The notes under the pieces were generated by a model, which was not told where the DNA came from, made no database searches, and worked only from the letters and a program-made list of their open reading frames with translations. A stretch of DNA of 64,000 nt from contig CM066293.1 of NCBI GenBank assembly GCA_033816765.1, positions 682,001-746,000 of the forward strand, given 5' to 3'. Positions within the stretch are counted from its first letter, which is position 1. Each line of letters opens with the position of its first letter. This DNA is from Nothopassalora personata (Eukaryota > Ascomycota > Dothideomycetes > Mycosphaerellales > Mycosphaerellaceae). This document shows, one piece after another, positions 1 through 10,850 of the stretch. The position numbers were made by a program, and so were the translations under genes.

Positions 1-1
1 C

Positions 2-466
2 CGCATCGGCCTCGGCCTAGGGAATCCCAAAGGCTTTCCCATCGCAGTTCCGCAAGGGAAGCAAGCTTCAGATATGCACATCTCCTCCATCGCGCTCTGT
101 GCTGGGTCGGGTGGCGGCCTCTTCTCGCAGGCGGAGAAGAACGGCGAAGAGGTGGATCTTTACTTTACGGGAGAGTTGAGTCATCATGAGGCCCTGGCGG
201 CGATTGAAAAGGGCAAGTGCGTTATTGCCCTTTTCCATAGCAATACGGAGAGAGGATTTCTGCATGGTGTGCTGAAACCGCAGTTGGAGAAGGCGATTAA
301 GGAGGAGTGGGAAACGTTGAGGAGGCAGGAACAGGGGAAAGAGTGGGCGAGTGATGATTTGAAGGAGGCGTTTGCTGATGCGCTTGGGGATGAACAGGTG
401 GAGGTTTTTGTCAGTGAGGTGGATAGGGATCCTTATGGGATAATGATTAGTAAGGATGAGATCTGA
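2..466 (+). CDS. NIF3-family protein, C-terminal part
   Basis: The frame is open from base 2, so this is the 3' end of a gene entering from the left; the first Met at 74 is internal, not the start. About 154 residues are visible. The run GLGNPKGFPIAVPQGKQASD, then IALCAGSGGG and YFTGELSHHEALAA, then IALFHSNTERGFL is the C-terminal half of the NIF3 (DUF34/NGG1-interacting factor 3) family, where the ELSHHE and HSNTER segments carry the metal-binding His/Glu residues of a di-metal site. NIF3 proteins are widely conserved and act in cytosol or mitochondria; their reaction is poorly settled, with GTP cyclohydrolase-like and metal-chaperone roles proposed. The TGA is followed four bases later by a 21-G tract. 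No intron is needed in the visible part. Confidence 0.85.
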   Translation, partial: RIGLGLGNPKGFPIAVPQGKQASDMHISSIALCAGSGGGLFSQAEKNGEEVDLYFTGELSHHEALAAIEKGKCVIALFHSNTERGFLHGVLKPQLEKAIKEEWETLRRQEQGKEWASDDLKEAFADALGDEQVEVFVSEVDRDPYGIMISKDEI

Positions 467-469
467 GGT

Positions 470-490
470 GGGGGGGGGGGGGGGGGGGGG
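470..490. repeat. Homopolymeric G tract (21 G)
   Basis: Twenty-one consecutive G residues directly after the NIF3 stop codon, so probably in the 3' UTR. Such a tract is length-unstable and can form a G-quadruplex in the mRNA. Confidence 0.9.
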
Positions 491-811
491 ATGAGAAATA
501 GTCTGGCAGGTGGTCGTGGAGTTGAAGAAAGAGGCATGAGATGACGTTGTTGAGATTGACTAGGACGGCTGGCACGGATATGGTGGTGCTACTGCTCTGG
601 TAGATACCCCCTAAGTCTGGCCGATACGAATGGGTGCTCTTGTACCAACTGCGAATGTGGCGATGACACCGAAGGAGGAGCCCGTGGTAGTTACGAATTG
701 TTAGGACAAGGCCATGCTTGCGGTCTCTGCCTATGTAGCGATCTGGCGCGGACGACAGTAGAATATCCTTCTGTCTCGGCCTCCACTCGTAAGCGATGAC
801 TGGACTTGGCC
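491..811. other. Intergenic, convergent 3' region
   Basis: No supported gene. It separates the plus-strand NIF3 gene from the minus-strand coiled-coil gene, so it should hold both 3' UTRs and polyadenylation signals. Short open frames here have no recognisable content. Confidence 0.5.
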
Positions 812-1613
812 TCAATCGTCGTTCTCGAGTGTGCTGTCCTCGGTCGCAGTCTCACCAAGCAGCTCGCCCTTCTTGACACCCTCCTTGAGCTCGTCCAGCT
901 GTACAGTGTCCTTCAACCACGACCATGCTCCACCTTCCTGCCCGACCCCGGCCACAAGAAGATGCGCTAACTCCTCTTGCCCGTCCTCTTCGATCTCCCT
1001 GAACGTTTCGAGCCCGGCCATGGAATTCTCGAGACTCGCTTGTAGTTCTTGTCGCAGCGCGCCTTCAGTCTCGGCATTAGCGGTTGCGATTATGACAAAT
1101 TTGTCACGATTGGGGGGATTTGTGACAGACTTGTTACAAATTTGTCACAATCAGGGGGTTTGTGACAGATTTGTCGCAAATTTCTTACAGTAGAGGGGCA
1201 TTATACCAAATTTGTCACGATTTGAGCTGGTCACGATATCGCGTCCGCACCGATTCAATCGATCCTGGAGGGAGGTCATCGCGTCTTTGCTCGACTTTAG
1301 CTGGTTTTCCTTGTCGGCGATCGCAGTCTGCATCTCGCGCAACGATTGCTTTGGTTCATTCAGCTCTCGGGTCTTGGCGGCCAGTTGCTTGTTTTTGGTG
1401 GCCAGATCGGCCATGGATAACTTCACCTTGCCAGAGCGGGCTTCGATCTTTTGCATGACCTCTCTCCAAGATCGACAGATTGTCAGTTCGTGCTGCTGGG
1501 AGTCGACAGTTTCCTGAAGCTTGGAGATGTCGACATCGGTTAATTCCTTCAAGAATGTCTTCATCAGATCGGTCTCGTCAAGTCCCAAGGCATCGGGTGC
1601 ATCCTGCATCAGC
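812..1613 (-). pseudogene. 3' part of a coiled-coil protein gene split by the hAT element
   Basis: Minus-strand coding sequence enters at the hAT insertion point (1613) and reads LMQDAPDALGLDETDLM, then a helix-rich stretch (SKLQETVDSQQHEL, ATKNKQLAAKTRELNEPKQS, LREMQTAIADKENQ) typical of a coiled coil. The frame is interrupted at 1093-1220 by palindromic repeat units and resumes as ANAETEGALRQELQ and MAGLETFREIEEDGQ, ending in an acidic tail with a stop at 812. The 5' end lies at 29750-29801 beyond the transposon and joins in the same frame once the element and one 8-bp duplication are removed. No domain family is recognised; function unknown. An intron across the repeat block is possible, but I could not find clean splice sites. 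As it stands the gene has no start, so it is broken. Confidence 0.6.
1093..1220. repeat. Short palindromic repeats TGACAAATTTGTCA with G-run spacers
   Basis: Four related copies of a 14-bp palindrome-like unit (perfect TGACAAATTTGTCA at 1093-1106, then diverged copies) alternate with GGGGGG or GGGGG and TTTGTGACAGA segments. The unit AATCGTGACAAATTTG appears at both edges of the block on the minus strand, so the block looks inserted or duplicated inside the coiled-coil gene. On the minus strand the units read NRDKF and TNPPN peptides. Confidence 0.7.
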
Positions 1614-1633
1614 CAGTGTCCGCATCAACCAAC
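1606..1633. repeat. Left target duplication and inverted repeat of hAT element
   Basis: GCATCAGC (1606-1613) is the 8-bp target site duplication. CAGTGTCCGCATCAACCAAC (1614-1633) is the left terminal inverted repeat. Both are matched exactly at the right end. Confidence 0.92.
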
Positions 1634-1789
1634 CAACCCTTGAAGTTGCCTATAGGCCAGTTGATCGATTGAGCTCACTGGCGCGTTGGTTGATTGGTTG
1701 AGGCCTTAGAGCCAACTAGTTAACTGGTTGTAGGGTTGATTAAGGTGAATGTTGTTGTTATTTATGTAATATCTCTGCTGCCTCTAATA

Positions 1790-2621
1790 TAGCTCTTTCT
1801 TTAGCCTCTTTCTAAGCCTGTTTTTCATTCACCTTAGCTAGTGTCGTCTATATAGCTCTGCCGTCTACTAAGTCGTTTATTAGCCAATCCTTAAGGGTCA
1901 ATAAAGCCTCTATCGTGTCTGCCTTAATGTTATATCGCTCGTCCGTCACTACCTTCTTGCCGTGTGAGAAAACACGCTTACACTAAGTCGACATGCCGGG
2001 TATTGCGAACAGTCGATAAGTTAACTAAGCGACTATTAGATATAGCGCTTTACCTCGATCTCGCTACTACTCGAGTGGCCGCTTGAGATAATAGTCCTTT
2101 ACTACCTTGTTGTCGTCGTTATACTTAACGATATTAATGTCGTCCTTAAGGTATCGCTCTAGCTTAGTCTCTTATCGTTGTCGCTTACGGCGATGCTAGA
2201 CGGCCGGCTGCTAAACGACACGTAAAGTGAAGTCCTTAAATATAGCTAACTAGTCTTCGTTAAAGTCTTGCTCTTCGCGTAGCGTTAGAGGTAGGCGCAT
2301 CGGTTCTATCGTTAGTTCGTGAGATAGTTCTTCGAGTAATTCGGCGTAGAGGTCATAGACTATCTACTTAGCCTTAGCGATTTTAGCGGCTCTAATATTA
2401 GTCTATACTTGTTCGAAGTAGGTGTGTCGGTAGCACGGGTAAAGGGCGATTGCGGCGCGGTAGATTCGTAACCTATTACTTAGATTATAGTAGTCCTTTA
2501 GCTTAACGAAGCTATAGTTAAGACAGTAGCGATATCTATCGGTAAACAAGTCGCTATAAGACTCGACTTCCTTCGAACGACGCTTAAGCGTAAGAAACAA
2601 GAAGTCTATAATAGGTAGTAA
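1790..2621 (-). pseudogene. hAT transposase, C-terminal part (RIP-broken)
   Basis: Minus-strand translation near 1870-1990 gives AIPGMST, KRVFSHGKKVVTDERYNIK and DTIEALLTLKDWLIND. This matches the hAT C-terminal dimerisation domain, usually IP.MS.D.ERVFS.GR...DRR..L...TIEALLCLK.WL. TAG and TAA stops interrupt the frame at former Gln codons, as expected from RIP. The piece ends abruptly at the gypsy A LTR at 2622; the N-terminal part continues at 27422 on the other side. Not functional. Confidence 0.8.
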
Positions 2622-2990
2622 TGTCTACTAACTACCCTATGTAGGCCTGTCTAAGTTATAGTAGTGTGGAGCGGCGCTTATGTAAGCAGAGGTATTTACC
2701 GGTCCCGGGACCGTGAAATTAGGTCACGTGACGAGCAGCGCAGTAGCTAGATAAAACAAGAGGATTAGCGGACCTAAACCCCTATACCCTCTACTCGAGA
2801 GGTATAAATTGAATTGTTGCCTTAATGCTACGCTTACAATGTTTAACTACGTAGTATATATCTCAACAGCTATACTAGTCCCGCTAGCTTACCTAAATGT
2901 CTAATGAAACCTAAATGAAATAGGGGCAAGTTGGACCTAAGGGACCCCCCCCTCTAAACCTAAGGTCGACACAACTAATTAGTCGTTAAT
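2622..2990 (-). repeat. Gypsy A 3' LTR
   Basis: 369 bp, matched by 27053-27421 with scattered C-to-T/G-to-A differences consistent with RIP. It starts TGTCTACTAAC on the plus strand and contains a near-palindrome at 2694-2719 related to the internal 26-bp palindromes. Confidence 0.88.
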
Positions 2991-5900
2991 ATATCCTCCC
3001 TTATTACGAACCTGTCCTTAGGTTCTAAAGCAGTAAGCCCGGGCATTATAGGTAGCTTAGTTAGTCGCTATAAGCTAAGGTAGTCTTATAGTAGTATAGT
3101 AGCTCACCCTACTATTTAGCTTAATATATAAGATGTTAGGCAGTCCTAGGGCCTACTAGCGACAGTCTATGAAGATCGAAAGGATCCTTCTAATAGAGAC
3201 CGTAATAATAACGTTAATAACCGCGACTCGCATCCGTCGCACTACACTAACGTATACTACGAAACTAGCGAGGGAATAGATAGCTATATTAGCATTAATC
3301 GAGCGGGCTAGATAATCGAATAACGTAAACGTCACTCATAAGACAAGTGAGCGTTAGTACTAGTAACCTAATAAATCTAAAGACGAGTCTACCGCGTAGC
3401 TAGAAGGTAAGTTAAGGGAAGATAAGTAACTATAAGAAACAAGTAAGAGCTAAGGACTAGAAGCACCTATACCCGAAGCATTAGAACTAGAATTAGAACT
3501 AGAATTAGAACTAGAATCAGAACTAGAACCCTATAGGCTATAGCTATAGCCGGAAATCAACTAGAAACTAGGAGCCTATAGACCCGCACTAACTACTTAG
3601 TTCCACTTAGTCTTACATAACTCCTTTGTCTAGACCCACTCGTTGTCGTAGCTAACACTAGTCTTACTAGACGCGTCCCTAAGTAGCTAGCTAGTGAAGT
3701 TCCTATAGTAGTTACGGAAGAAGCTCTTATTACGCCCTTCGCTTATAAAGCACATCTACTCGAGAGTAGTGACTAAGCTAAGCTACTTATCTATTAATTT
3801 TATAGCTCGGACGCGCTAATTATGCATCTTCTTATAGAAGAGCTCCGAGTCTAGGCGGACTGTAGCATTAAGCCACCTCCTAGCATTAAGGATAACTTCG
3901 TTGTCGTTCTAAGACTTTAAACCCGCTAGGGCATCGGATAGAGGGCTAATGCTACTAAGGTGTACGGCCGTAGGAAAAGGATAGCCGGGTACTAGGCGTC
4001 GATACTTAAACCCTATAGCGCTCTCACTTAGCGTCTTAAAGTCACGATAGAGGTCCATTACCTAGTGTATACTCTAGCTTCTCTAGAGTTTAAGATAGTC
4101 GTCGTCGCGGATCTCGATAAAGTAAGGGTTAATCTAACGTAGCGTCTTCTTATATGCGGCCTACCTTATTAGGACGCCTACAGTAGTCACCCGTATTTGC
4201 CTAGCGCTTAGGTTCTCTCTAAACTAGCTAATGCTGTTCTTACTTAGATAATTTTAGACCCTAACCGAGAAGAAACGCTTAAATCGGCCGTCTTCTATAC
4301 AGTCGTTAATCTAGTACTACTAGATAAACTCTCTAGCATTCCCTTTCTTATAAAAACCGTGTAAAAACTCCGGCCTACTAGTGCCCTCTAAGTTAAGAGA
4401 GTACAGTATGTTAAGCCAGTTACTAGTCTAGTAGTTTTCAATTTCGAGGTTTAAGTCGACCCTAGTATGCTGTACTATAGTGTTCGCGTTACCCCCCTAA
4501 TGAGCCCTATTAAAGCTAAAAATCGTAGGCCTAGGGAAGGAGATGAACCGAGTGTAGTATTAAGGGTGTAGCGCCACTTATAAGAGCTATAGCCCGGGGT
4601 CTTATTGCATAATCTATTAGCTTAGAGAATACTACATGTTCTAGTAGACGCCGCCGTTACTAACCTTATTCAATTGTCGTAGGTACTATCGGTACACGTC
4701 GAATTCTCGACTTATTATTTCTCTAACTAATTTAACCCGCGGTGCTAGTTTAGCGTCATTATACTAGTATAGTATGTTACTATTAATGTAGGTACCGGTG
4801 CTATTAAGATCGGCTTAGTTAGCTTTATTAATACCGAATTTGTCGAGGATCTAGTTATAGTTAGCATACGTAACGATACTACTCGTAGTACCGACTTTAC
4901 CTCGAACACGGAGGTAGCTAAGTAGGTTAATAGTCTTCTAACTACGCTTATTAGGGCGAAACCACGACCCATTCTTTACCTTAATAGCTAAAAAACTCTT
5001 ACCTTTAAAGAGCTAGTCTTAGACCTTAAGCGCGCGCTCACATAGGGTATTAGCGGTAATACCGGGATTCGTAACGAAGTAGAGGGCCTTATAGTAGAAA
5101 TCTCGAACATACTAATCGTACATTATAGCGCTAACCTTACCATCCTTCTTAAGAACGTCCGAGATAGCATATTCGAGCATCTTAAGGCCCGCTATCCGGT
5201 ACTTAGGTAGCTAGTTAATGCTATCTACATTAATCGAGTTTCTAAACTTAATGCTATAGTACCGCTTATTATAGGTGCAGTTAGCGCGCTTAATCCGGAG
5301 GGCCTCGTCTTCTTGTAGGATCTAATCCTTAAAGACTAACATATCCCTAATTATAGCCGAAGGTAACATAGTAAGTATCGGATTACTATTCTTAGTTAGG
5401 GCCGGAGTGGATCGTAGGGTACTAACCGGTGTACCTAGCGGACTACCCTCGCGTATGGGTACGCTATCTAGCGTTCGGTTAGGCGAGGATCGAGTAGGCG
5501 TAGTTATACCCTTACCTATGCTCTCGCCTATACGGAGCTACTTAAGTCGACTCGACTTACGACCGCCTCTCGATAGGACTATAGGCTAGGTAGAAGCTAG
5601 TAGTAGAGTTAGCGTAGTACTCTTTACACGTCCTTTACCTTTACTACCCGGTAGTAGCTAACGTAGCTATTGCTAGCTAGATAGTCTAGGTTAATCTATA
5701 CTATCCTCTAGGGACGCGGACTTCTTAGTAATAGTATCCTCTATAAAGTATAGAAGGCTATCCTTATAGACGGCTAGGCGGTGTCTTCTAATAATCTCCC
5801 TACTCTTAGCCGATTACGGATTAATGCTACGTGCTTTAGCCTCCCTATCGCACCGGGTAAGATTACTAGGCTCTAGAATTCGCTTACGATCTATGCCCTT

Positions 5901-6600
5901 ACGGCCGATCCTTATACGCTAGATTAATGCCCTCTAAATTCTACTAATAGCCCTACTATAGTCTAGGTACTTATTAATAAAGGCCGTAAACTAGCGGCGC
6001 CCGCTATTAGTACTATAAAGCTCGGAGATAACGCGTCGATTAAGAATCTTATTGTCTATCTACTATAGCTAGTAGCGGGTAAGCGTAGCTCGAAGAGTCT
6101 TCTTACGATTACGAATCTCTAAACCGGTCTTGCGAATCTTACCGACGATAGGAAACAAGACATTAAGCTTCTTATTACTAAGGAATTTATCCTTATAGCT
6201 CTTACCTATGCCGTTCTTAACTTCCTTAAAAAACAGATTAACCTAGACGGAGTAGTCTTTAAATATCTTCTCGAAGCCCTTATAGAAGTCCTTTAATACC
6301 TTAACCCGCTTCTAAGGACTAAGCTCCCGGAACATAACATTAGCGGCGGACTTCGGCGTGTTCGTGTTAGTAAGGACATACTTAACGTTATCCGGTAGGC
6401 GAAGGGACTCGAACAAGGTCTAAGGTAGGCGGGTAAGCCTAGTAATAGTACTAGTAAGTACTATACTCGAACTAGCCGGGCGTAACGAAGGACTAGCTAA
6501 AGCTATAATAACTAGAATTCGCTAGTAGTAAGATCGTAAGAGTTAGCTATCTCGTAGTGCTACTCTAGAGTGTTAGTAAGCTTTAAAAGCTTAATGTTGG
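2991..6600 (-). pseudogene. Extra coding block of gypsy A downstream of pol, RIP-broken, unidentified
   Basis: Between pol and the 3' LTR the minus strand shows long near-open translation interrupted mainly by TAG/TAA at Gln-like positions. Readable segments include TNTNTPKSAANVMFRELSP (about 6.35 kb), FKEVKNGIGKSYKDKFLSNK (about 6.2 kb), ISRI and LIRIRIGRKGIDRKRILEP-like text (about 5.9 kb), INVDSIN and PKYRIAGLKMLEYAISDVL (about 5.2 kb), and VQHTRVDLNLEIENY followed by EFLHGFYKKGNAREF (about 4.47-4.33 kb). The whole block could encode about 1,100 residues. I recognise no family with confidence. The last segment has an H-x3-D then a His about 36 residues on (codons at 4467-4469, 4455-4457 and 4359-4361), a spacing that only loosely recalls Fe(II)/2-oxoglutarate oxygenases. 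Not functional now. Confidence 0.5.
3480..3530. repeat. Short tandem repeat, 12-bp unit
   Basis: The GAACTAGAATTA unit is repeated about four times, ending in GAACTAGAACC. It lies inside the RIPed extra coding block of gypsy A. Confidence 0.75.
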
Positions 6601-6989
6601 GGTAGGGGGCTTCGAAGAAGGTTAAGGTCGTAAAGAGAGAGGCTAAAGAACCGTCTAATGTATGTAGTAGTAGTAGTAGATAGATATGTTAGTAGTTCTA
6701 GTAATAGTATTAGTTATCGGTAAGGATATACTAGTATAGATAGGGTATTAGTGTTTAAAGAAAAAGAGAGGAAGTAGTAGGTAGAGAGCTACGCTTAAGT
6801 ATGCCTCTTAGCGTATGTCCCTATAACCGTTATAAGGTAGTAGTACCGAGACCGGTCTTATAAGTAGTAAGAGTAGTGCTATTAAGGTTACACTAAAGGT
6901 CCGATAACACTACATGTAACCGAAAACTAGTGCTAGTAACCACCTGGGTAAGCATTCGATAGAGGCATACTACACTATTACGTAATCTA

Positions 6990-7015
6990 ATTTACCGGTC
7001 CCGGGACCGGTAAAT
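6990..7015. promoter_or_regulatory. Perfect 26-bp palindrome between pol and the extra ORF of gypsy A
   Basis: The left arm ATTTACCGGTCCC is followed directly by its exact reverse complement with no loop. An identical copy is at 10825-10850, and near-copies are in both LTRs (2694-2719, 27125-27150). It survived while the surroundings were RIPed, in part because it has no CpA. In RNA it would fold into a strong hairpin. Role unknown. Confidence 0.7.
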
Positions 7016-7169
7016 GTAAGTCTACTAACTAAGGTCTAACTAAGGTAAGAACACCCTATAAAGTAAAGTCTAGATAACCGAATTAGCTTAATAAACTAAA
7101 GAGCATACGTAACACATGCCTAAGGGAAGTGAACTCCGTACGCTATTACTAACTAATTAGTTCTTAGCC

Positions 7170-10100
7170 TCGATCCTACTAAACTGTAAAATTTCGGCTA
7201 TAGAAAGGTTATAAGGCCTAACCTATAGCTTCTTAGATTCCGGTTTAGGATACGATCCCCTTTCGTTAACTCCTATAGGTAGCATGTCTTCGTCGGCGAT
7301 AGGCTCGATCTCGTTCGAATTACTACTATCTTCGCTATTAGCGACGCTATTAGCGACTTCTCCCTCCCCCATTATGAGATCGATCCCATTATCTAGGCCT
7401 AGTACTCCTATGTTATCCGGGCGAAGCTCTAGAACTAGCTTAAGGTTTTCTCGTACCTAAACACCCTTTATTAGCGTGCCATTAAGTTCCTTAAGAATAT
7501 AGGTACTAAACTCCCTAGAGACACTAGATACCCGATATAGACCTTGCTATCGGTAACCGATCTTACGTGAGAAGTCATCCTTATATAGCTTATCGAATCT
7601 TATAATAAGGTCGCCCTTCTAGAAACTAATAGAGTTAACATTCCGGTAAGAATTAAAGTAGTCCTTACTAAGCTCTCTTAGTCGCTTCCTTCGAGTATAT
7701 AGCTCTTCTAAACTAAGGTCTCGAGCCTAGAGTGAACGCGCACGTATAGTAAGTAGGTCCTTAGTCGTTCTTACCGATCCCTATTAGTAATTCGCCTACG
7801 TCGGGTGCTTAACCTTAATTGGTAGAATCGTGCGATAGCTATATAGGACCTAAGCTAGCGTTATTCTAGTAGTACGATAGGTCGTAGTCCTATTAGCCTA
7901 TAACATAGCGGGTACCTATTACTCCTATCCGCGGTATATGTTCCTTATAAGCTTTACTAACGCTATAAGAATCGGACGGTACCTAATCTCGACCGGAGTA
8001 TTAGACTACGGATAGTACGGTAATATTCGGATCCTTCGGATACTAAGTCCTATGAGTAACCGCTTAACCTTAGCCGCATAAACCGTAGCGTTATTAAGCA
8101 CAATTTCAGTATAGTAGCCGTACCTATAGAAGACATCTTCGTATAGAAACTTAGTAACCGTCTTAGAGCTAGGAGGTGCCCTTATTACTCTAGCCTTAAT
8201 CTAGTTACTAAGTGCTTCGCGCGTAACTAGGAGGTATCTATTTTTATGCACCTAGACGGGGTCCGAGTACTACTTTTCACTAATAACCTAAGGGCTCGAT
8301 AAGTGGAGCTTACTAGCGCGCTAGTTACCTTCGCAAAACCTATAAGGAGCATAACTTCGAACCTACGTAGAGACATCGGCGAAGTACCCGTTCTAGTAAT
8401 ACCGATCGGAAATAAGGTTATACACGACCTTAGCGCTACGATAACCGTGTCTTTTATAGTATTCTATAACGATCTCCTTCTAAGCCTTATTATCGTTAAT
8501 TATAAGTTATAACGGTACTCCTCGGCGCTTCTAGAAGAATAGCAATTAGTCTCGGATAAAGAAGTTAACGCTCTTCTTTACTAGCCGCCGGTACTTAGTA
8601 CGGGTAACACTATCGGGCCGGGTCCTAGCTTCTATAACCTAAGCAAGTTGCTAAGAGCTTTTAGAATATTAGTTCCCGAGATGTCGTGTTTTCTAGATTT
8701 CAACTAGATAGGTGTCGACCGGCTCCGGGTACCCGAATAGCTTATTATTAATCATCTAGTCGACTTCGTCTTCGTTAGCTTCCCTAGGTTCCTAAGGTGT
8801 AGAGGGCCTGTAAGACAGGGCATCTAGGCTAGTATGCCTAGCTCCCGTAACGTGCTTCACTTCGAATGTGAACAGCCTAGCCTAATCTATGCGACCTACC
8901 GGGCTATTGCCGAGTTAGGTAGGTCTGAAGCCGGCCGGTTAAGTTGCTATATAAGTGTCTTAGCATTAACCTTAAGGACAAAATTAACGCTAGTAATATA
9001 TCTTTAGATCTTCTTAAGCCCCTTAAGGACCCTAAGGCATTCCCGCTTGCTAGCATCATATCTAGATTCTAACGCGTTCTAGATTCTACTCTTATACCGC
9101 ACCGGGTGACGCCGTCAAGTACTGTCTATTAATTCTTAAGAAACGATACATCCCCATCTAGTACCGCTAGCATCAACTAAGACAAAGATGGACCTAGCAC
9201 TAGGTAAGTAGTAGAGGGTAACTAAGGCTAGAGCCTATATAAGATATCTAGTAACCTCTTCTTTCGAGAACTGCTCATTTTCTATCTAGGTGAACTCGGC
9301 GCCCTTCTTTAGTAGCTTATACATTAGTCGAGCGATAATGACGAACTAGGGAATCTATATCCGGAAGTACATATATAGCCCTACATAGGTGCGGACCTCC
9401 TTAATATAGGTAGGCGTAGGCTAGTCTAGGATCTTAGCCACAACCTTTAGGTTAGGATAGCGACTATCCGGGCTAGTAACGTACCTAACAATCTTAAGCT
9501 TTTTATATAACTATTAGGATTTGCCTCTAGCAACCACCGCACTAGCTCTCTCTAGGTTAGTAAGAACTAGATCTAGGGAGACGATATGCTTAACGACCTA
9601 TCTCCTTAGCCTAGGCTCTACTTTGGCATTCCTATAGTCCTTAGTTAGTCCCTTAATACCGATGTTATCGAGAAACGGCTTTACTCGATACGAGATATAA
9701 TTAAGTAGAATCTTTGTTACCGCACGTACGAACTAAGTAACCGAATTAGTAGCCCCTTAAGGTAGAGTCGTGTTACGTACTAGGCTAAGAGGGGTTATAA
9801 AGGCTGTTAAGTCCCGGTAGGACTTATCTAAAGTAATCTAATTATAACCTAAAAACAGGTCCATAAGTGAAGCGACTCGGTAACCGGTAAAATCCTCTAA
9901 GAAGCTATCCGTGTCCGGTGGAATGTTAGTATCGCGTATAGTAACCTCATTTAGGAGTATAGCTAAGTTAATTAACCGATATGGCATATCGCTTCTAGAG
10001 GCATTAACCTTCTTTACGACTAGGAACTAGCTATTAGAGTATGCCCCTTATAAGTATTCTAGGATGTTGTTCTTAATCCGGGCTCTAATTATACGCTTAA

Positions 10101-10800
10101 TAATTACCCTAAGACTTAGGTGCAACCGGATAGGGCGTGCCTACTATAGCCTATGAGGGACCGTATTAATCTTCTAAGGTAGCATAACGTCGTGCCTAAT
10201 TTGCCTTATGTAACTAAAATCCTAAGCGAGGACTGCCTCCCGGTTGTAGAGCATCTTATTGAATAAGGCCCTTTCTATTAGTAATAGCTTAATACTAACC
10301 TTAATTAAGGTAAGTCGTTCTAGAGTAATCCGGCTACCTCGCTTAATACTTAAGAATTTCTTAGTTAAGTACTTCCTATCGAACGGACCTTGTCCTTTAG
10401 GTATCTTAGATTCTAGGTATAGTGCCCTACGCTTCTATTCTATATCTCCCTTAACTCGTGATTCTAGGCGTTTGTAAACGCTCGCGTCTACTAGCTTCTT
10501 CTTATCCGCCTTACGCTTATACATCGTGAAGACCTACGGCATCCTAATATTAGCTATATATTAGCCTACTTATTACTTTCGTGCCTAAGCATTCAATGTA
10601 GATTACCTTAGGATCTCGGAGGGCTAATCTCCTTAAACTAAATAAACGTTAGTAATAGAATCTCCCTTAAACGCGCCTATTCTAATTTCTATAACTCGTT
10701 CCTTCGTTCTAGTACTTCTAAGCAATCCTAATAAGTGAGCTAAATGGTTGCTAGGCGTTAGAGCCTTGCCGGGTTCCTATAGGTACGTCGTGTCGTAGTC
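7170..10800 (-). pseudogene. Gypsy A pol (RT, RNase H, probable integrase), RIP-broken
   Basis: Reading the minus strand from about 10.1 to 9.65 kb gives the RT core: FLVVKKVNASRSDMPYRLIN, then VTIRDTNIPPDTDSFLEDF, SLMDLFLGYN, DLTAFITPL, TTLP, GATNSVT and KPFLDNIGIKG. This is the fungal Ty3/gypsy RT type with PFLDDIG in the YLDD-equivalent position, mutated here to LDN. RNase H follows at about 9.3-9.15 kb (PSARSIFVLVDASGT). Integrase is expected at about 7.2-9.0 kb but I did not resolve its HHCC or DDE residues through the stops. Many TAG/TAA codons make it non-functional. Confidence 0.72.
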
Positions 10801-10824
10801 GTACCTGTTTTCCTCACTATAGCT

Positions 10825-10850
10825 ATTTACCGGTCCCGGGACCGGTAAAT
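10825..10850. promoter_or_regulatory. Perfect 26-bp palindrome upstream of gypsy A pol
   Basis: Identical to 6990-7015. It lies just 5' of the pol block in the minus-strand sense. Confidence 0.7.

Noticed and set aside
1093..1220. CRISPR-like array of regularly spaced palindromes
   Set aside because: Only about four imperfect units with similar, not unique, spacers in a eukaryotic gene; not a CRISPR.
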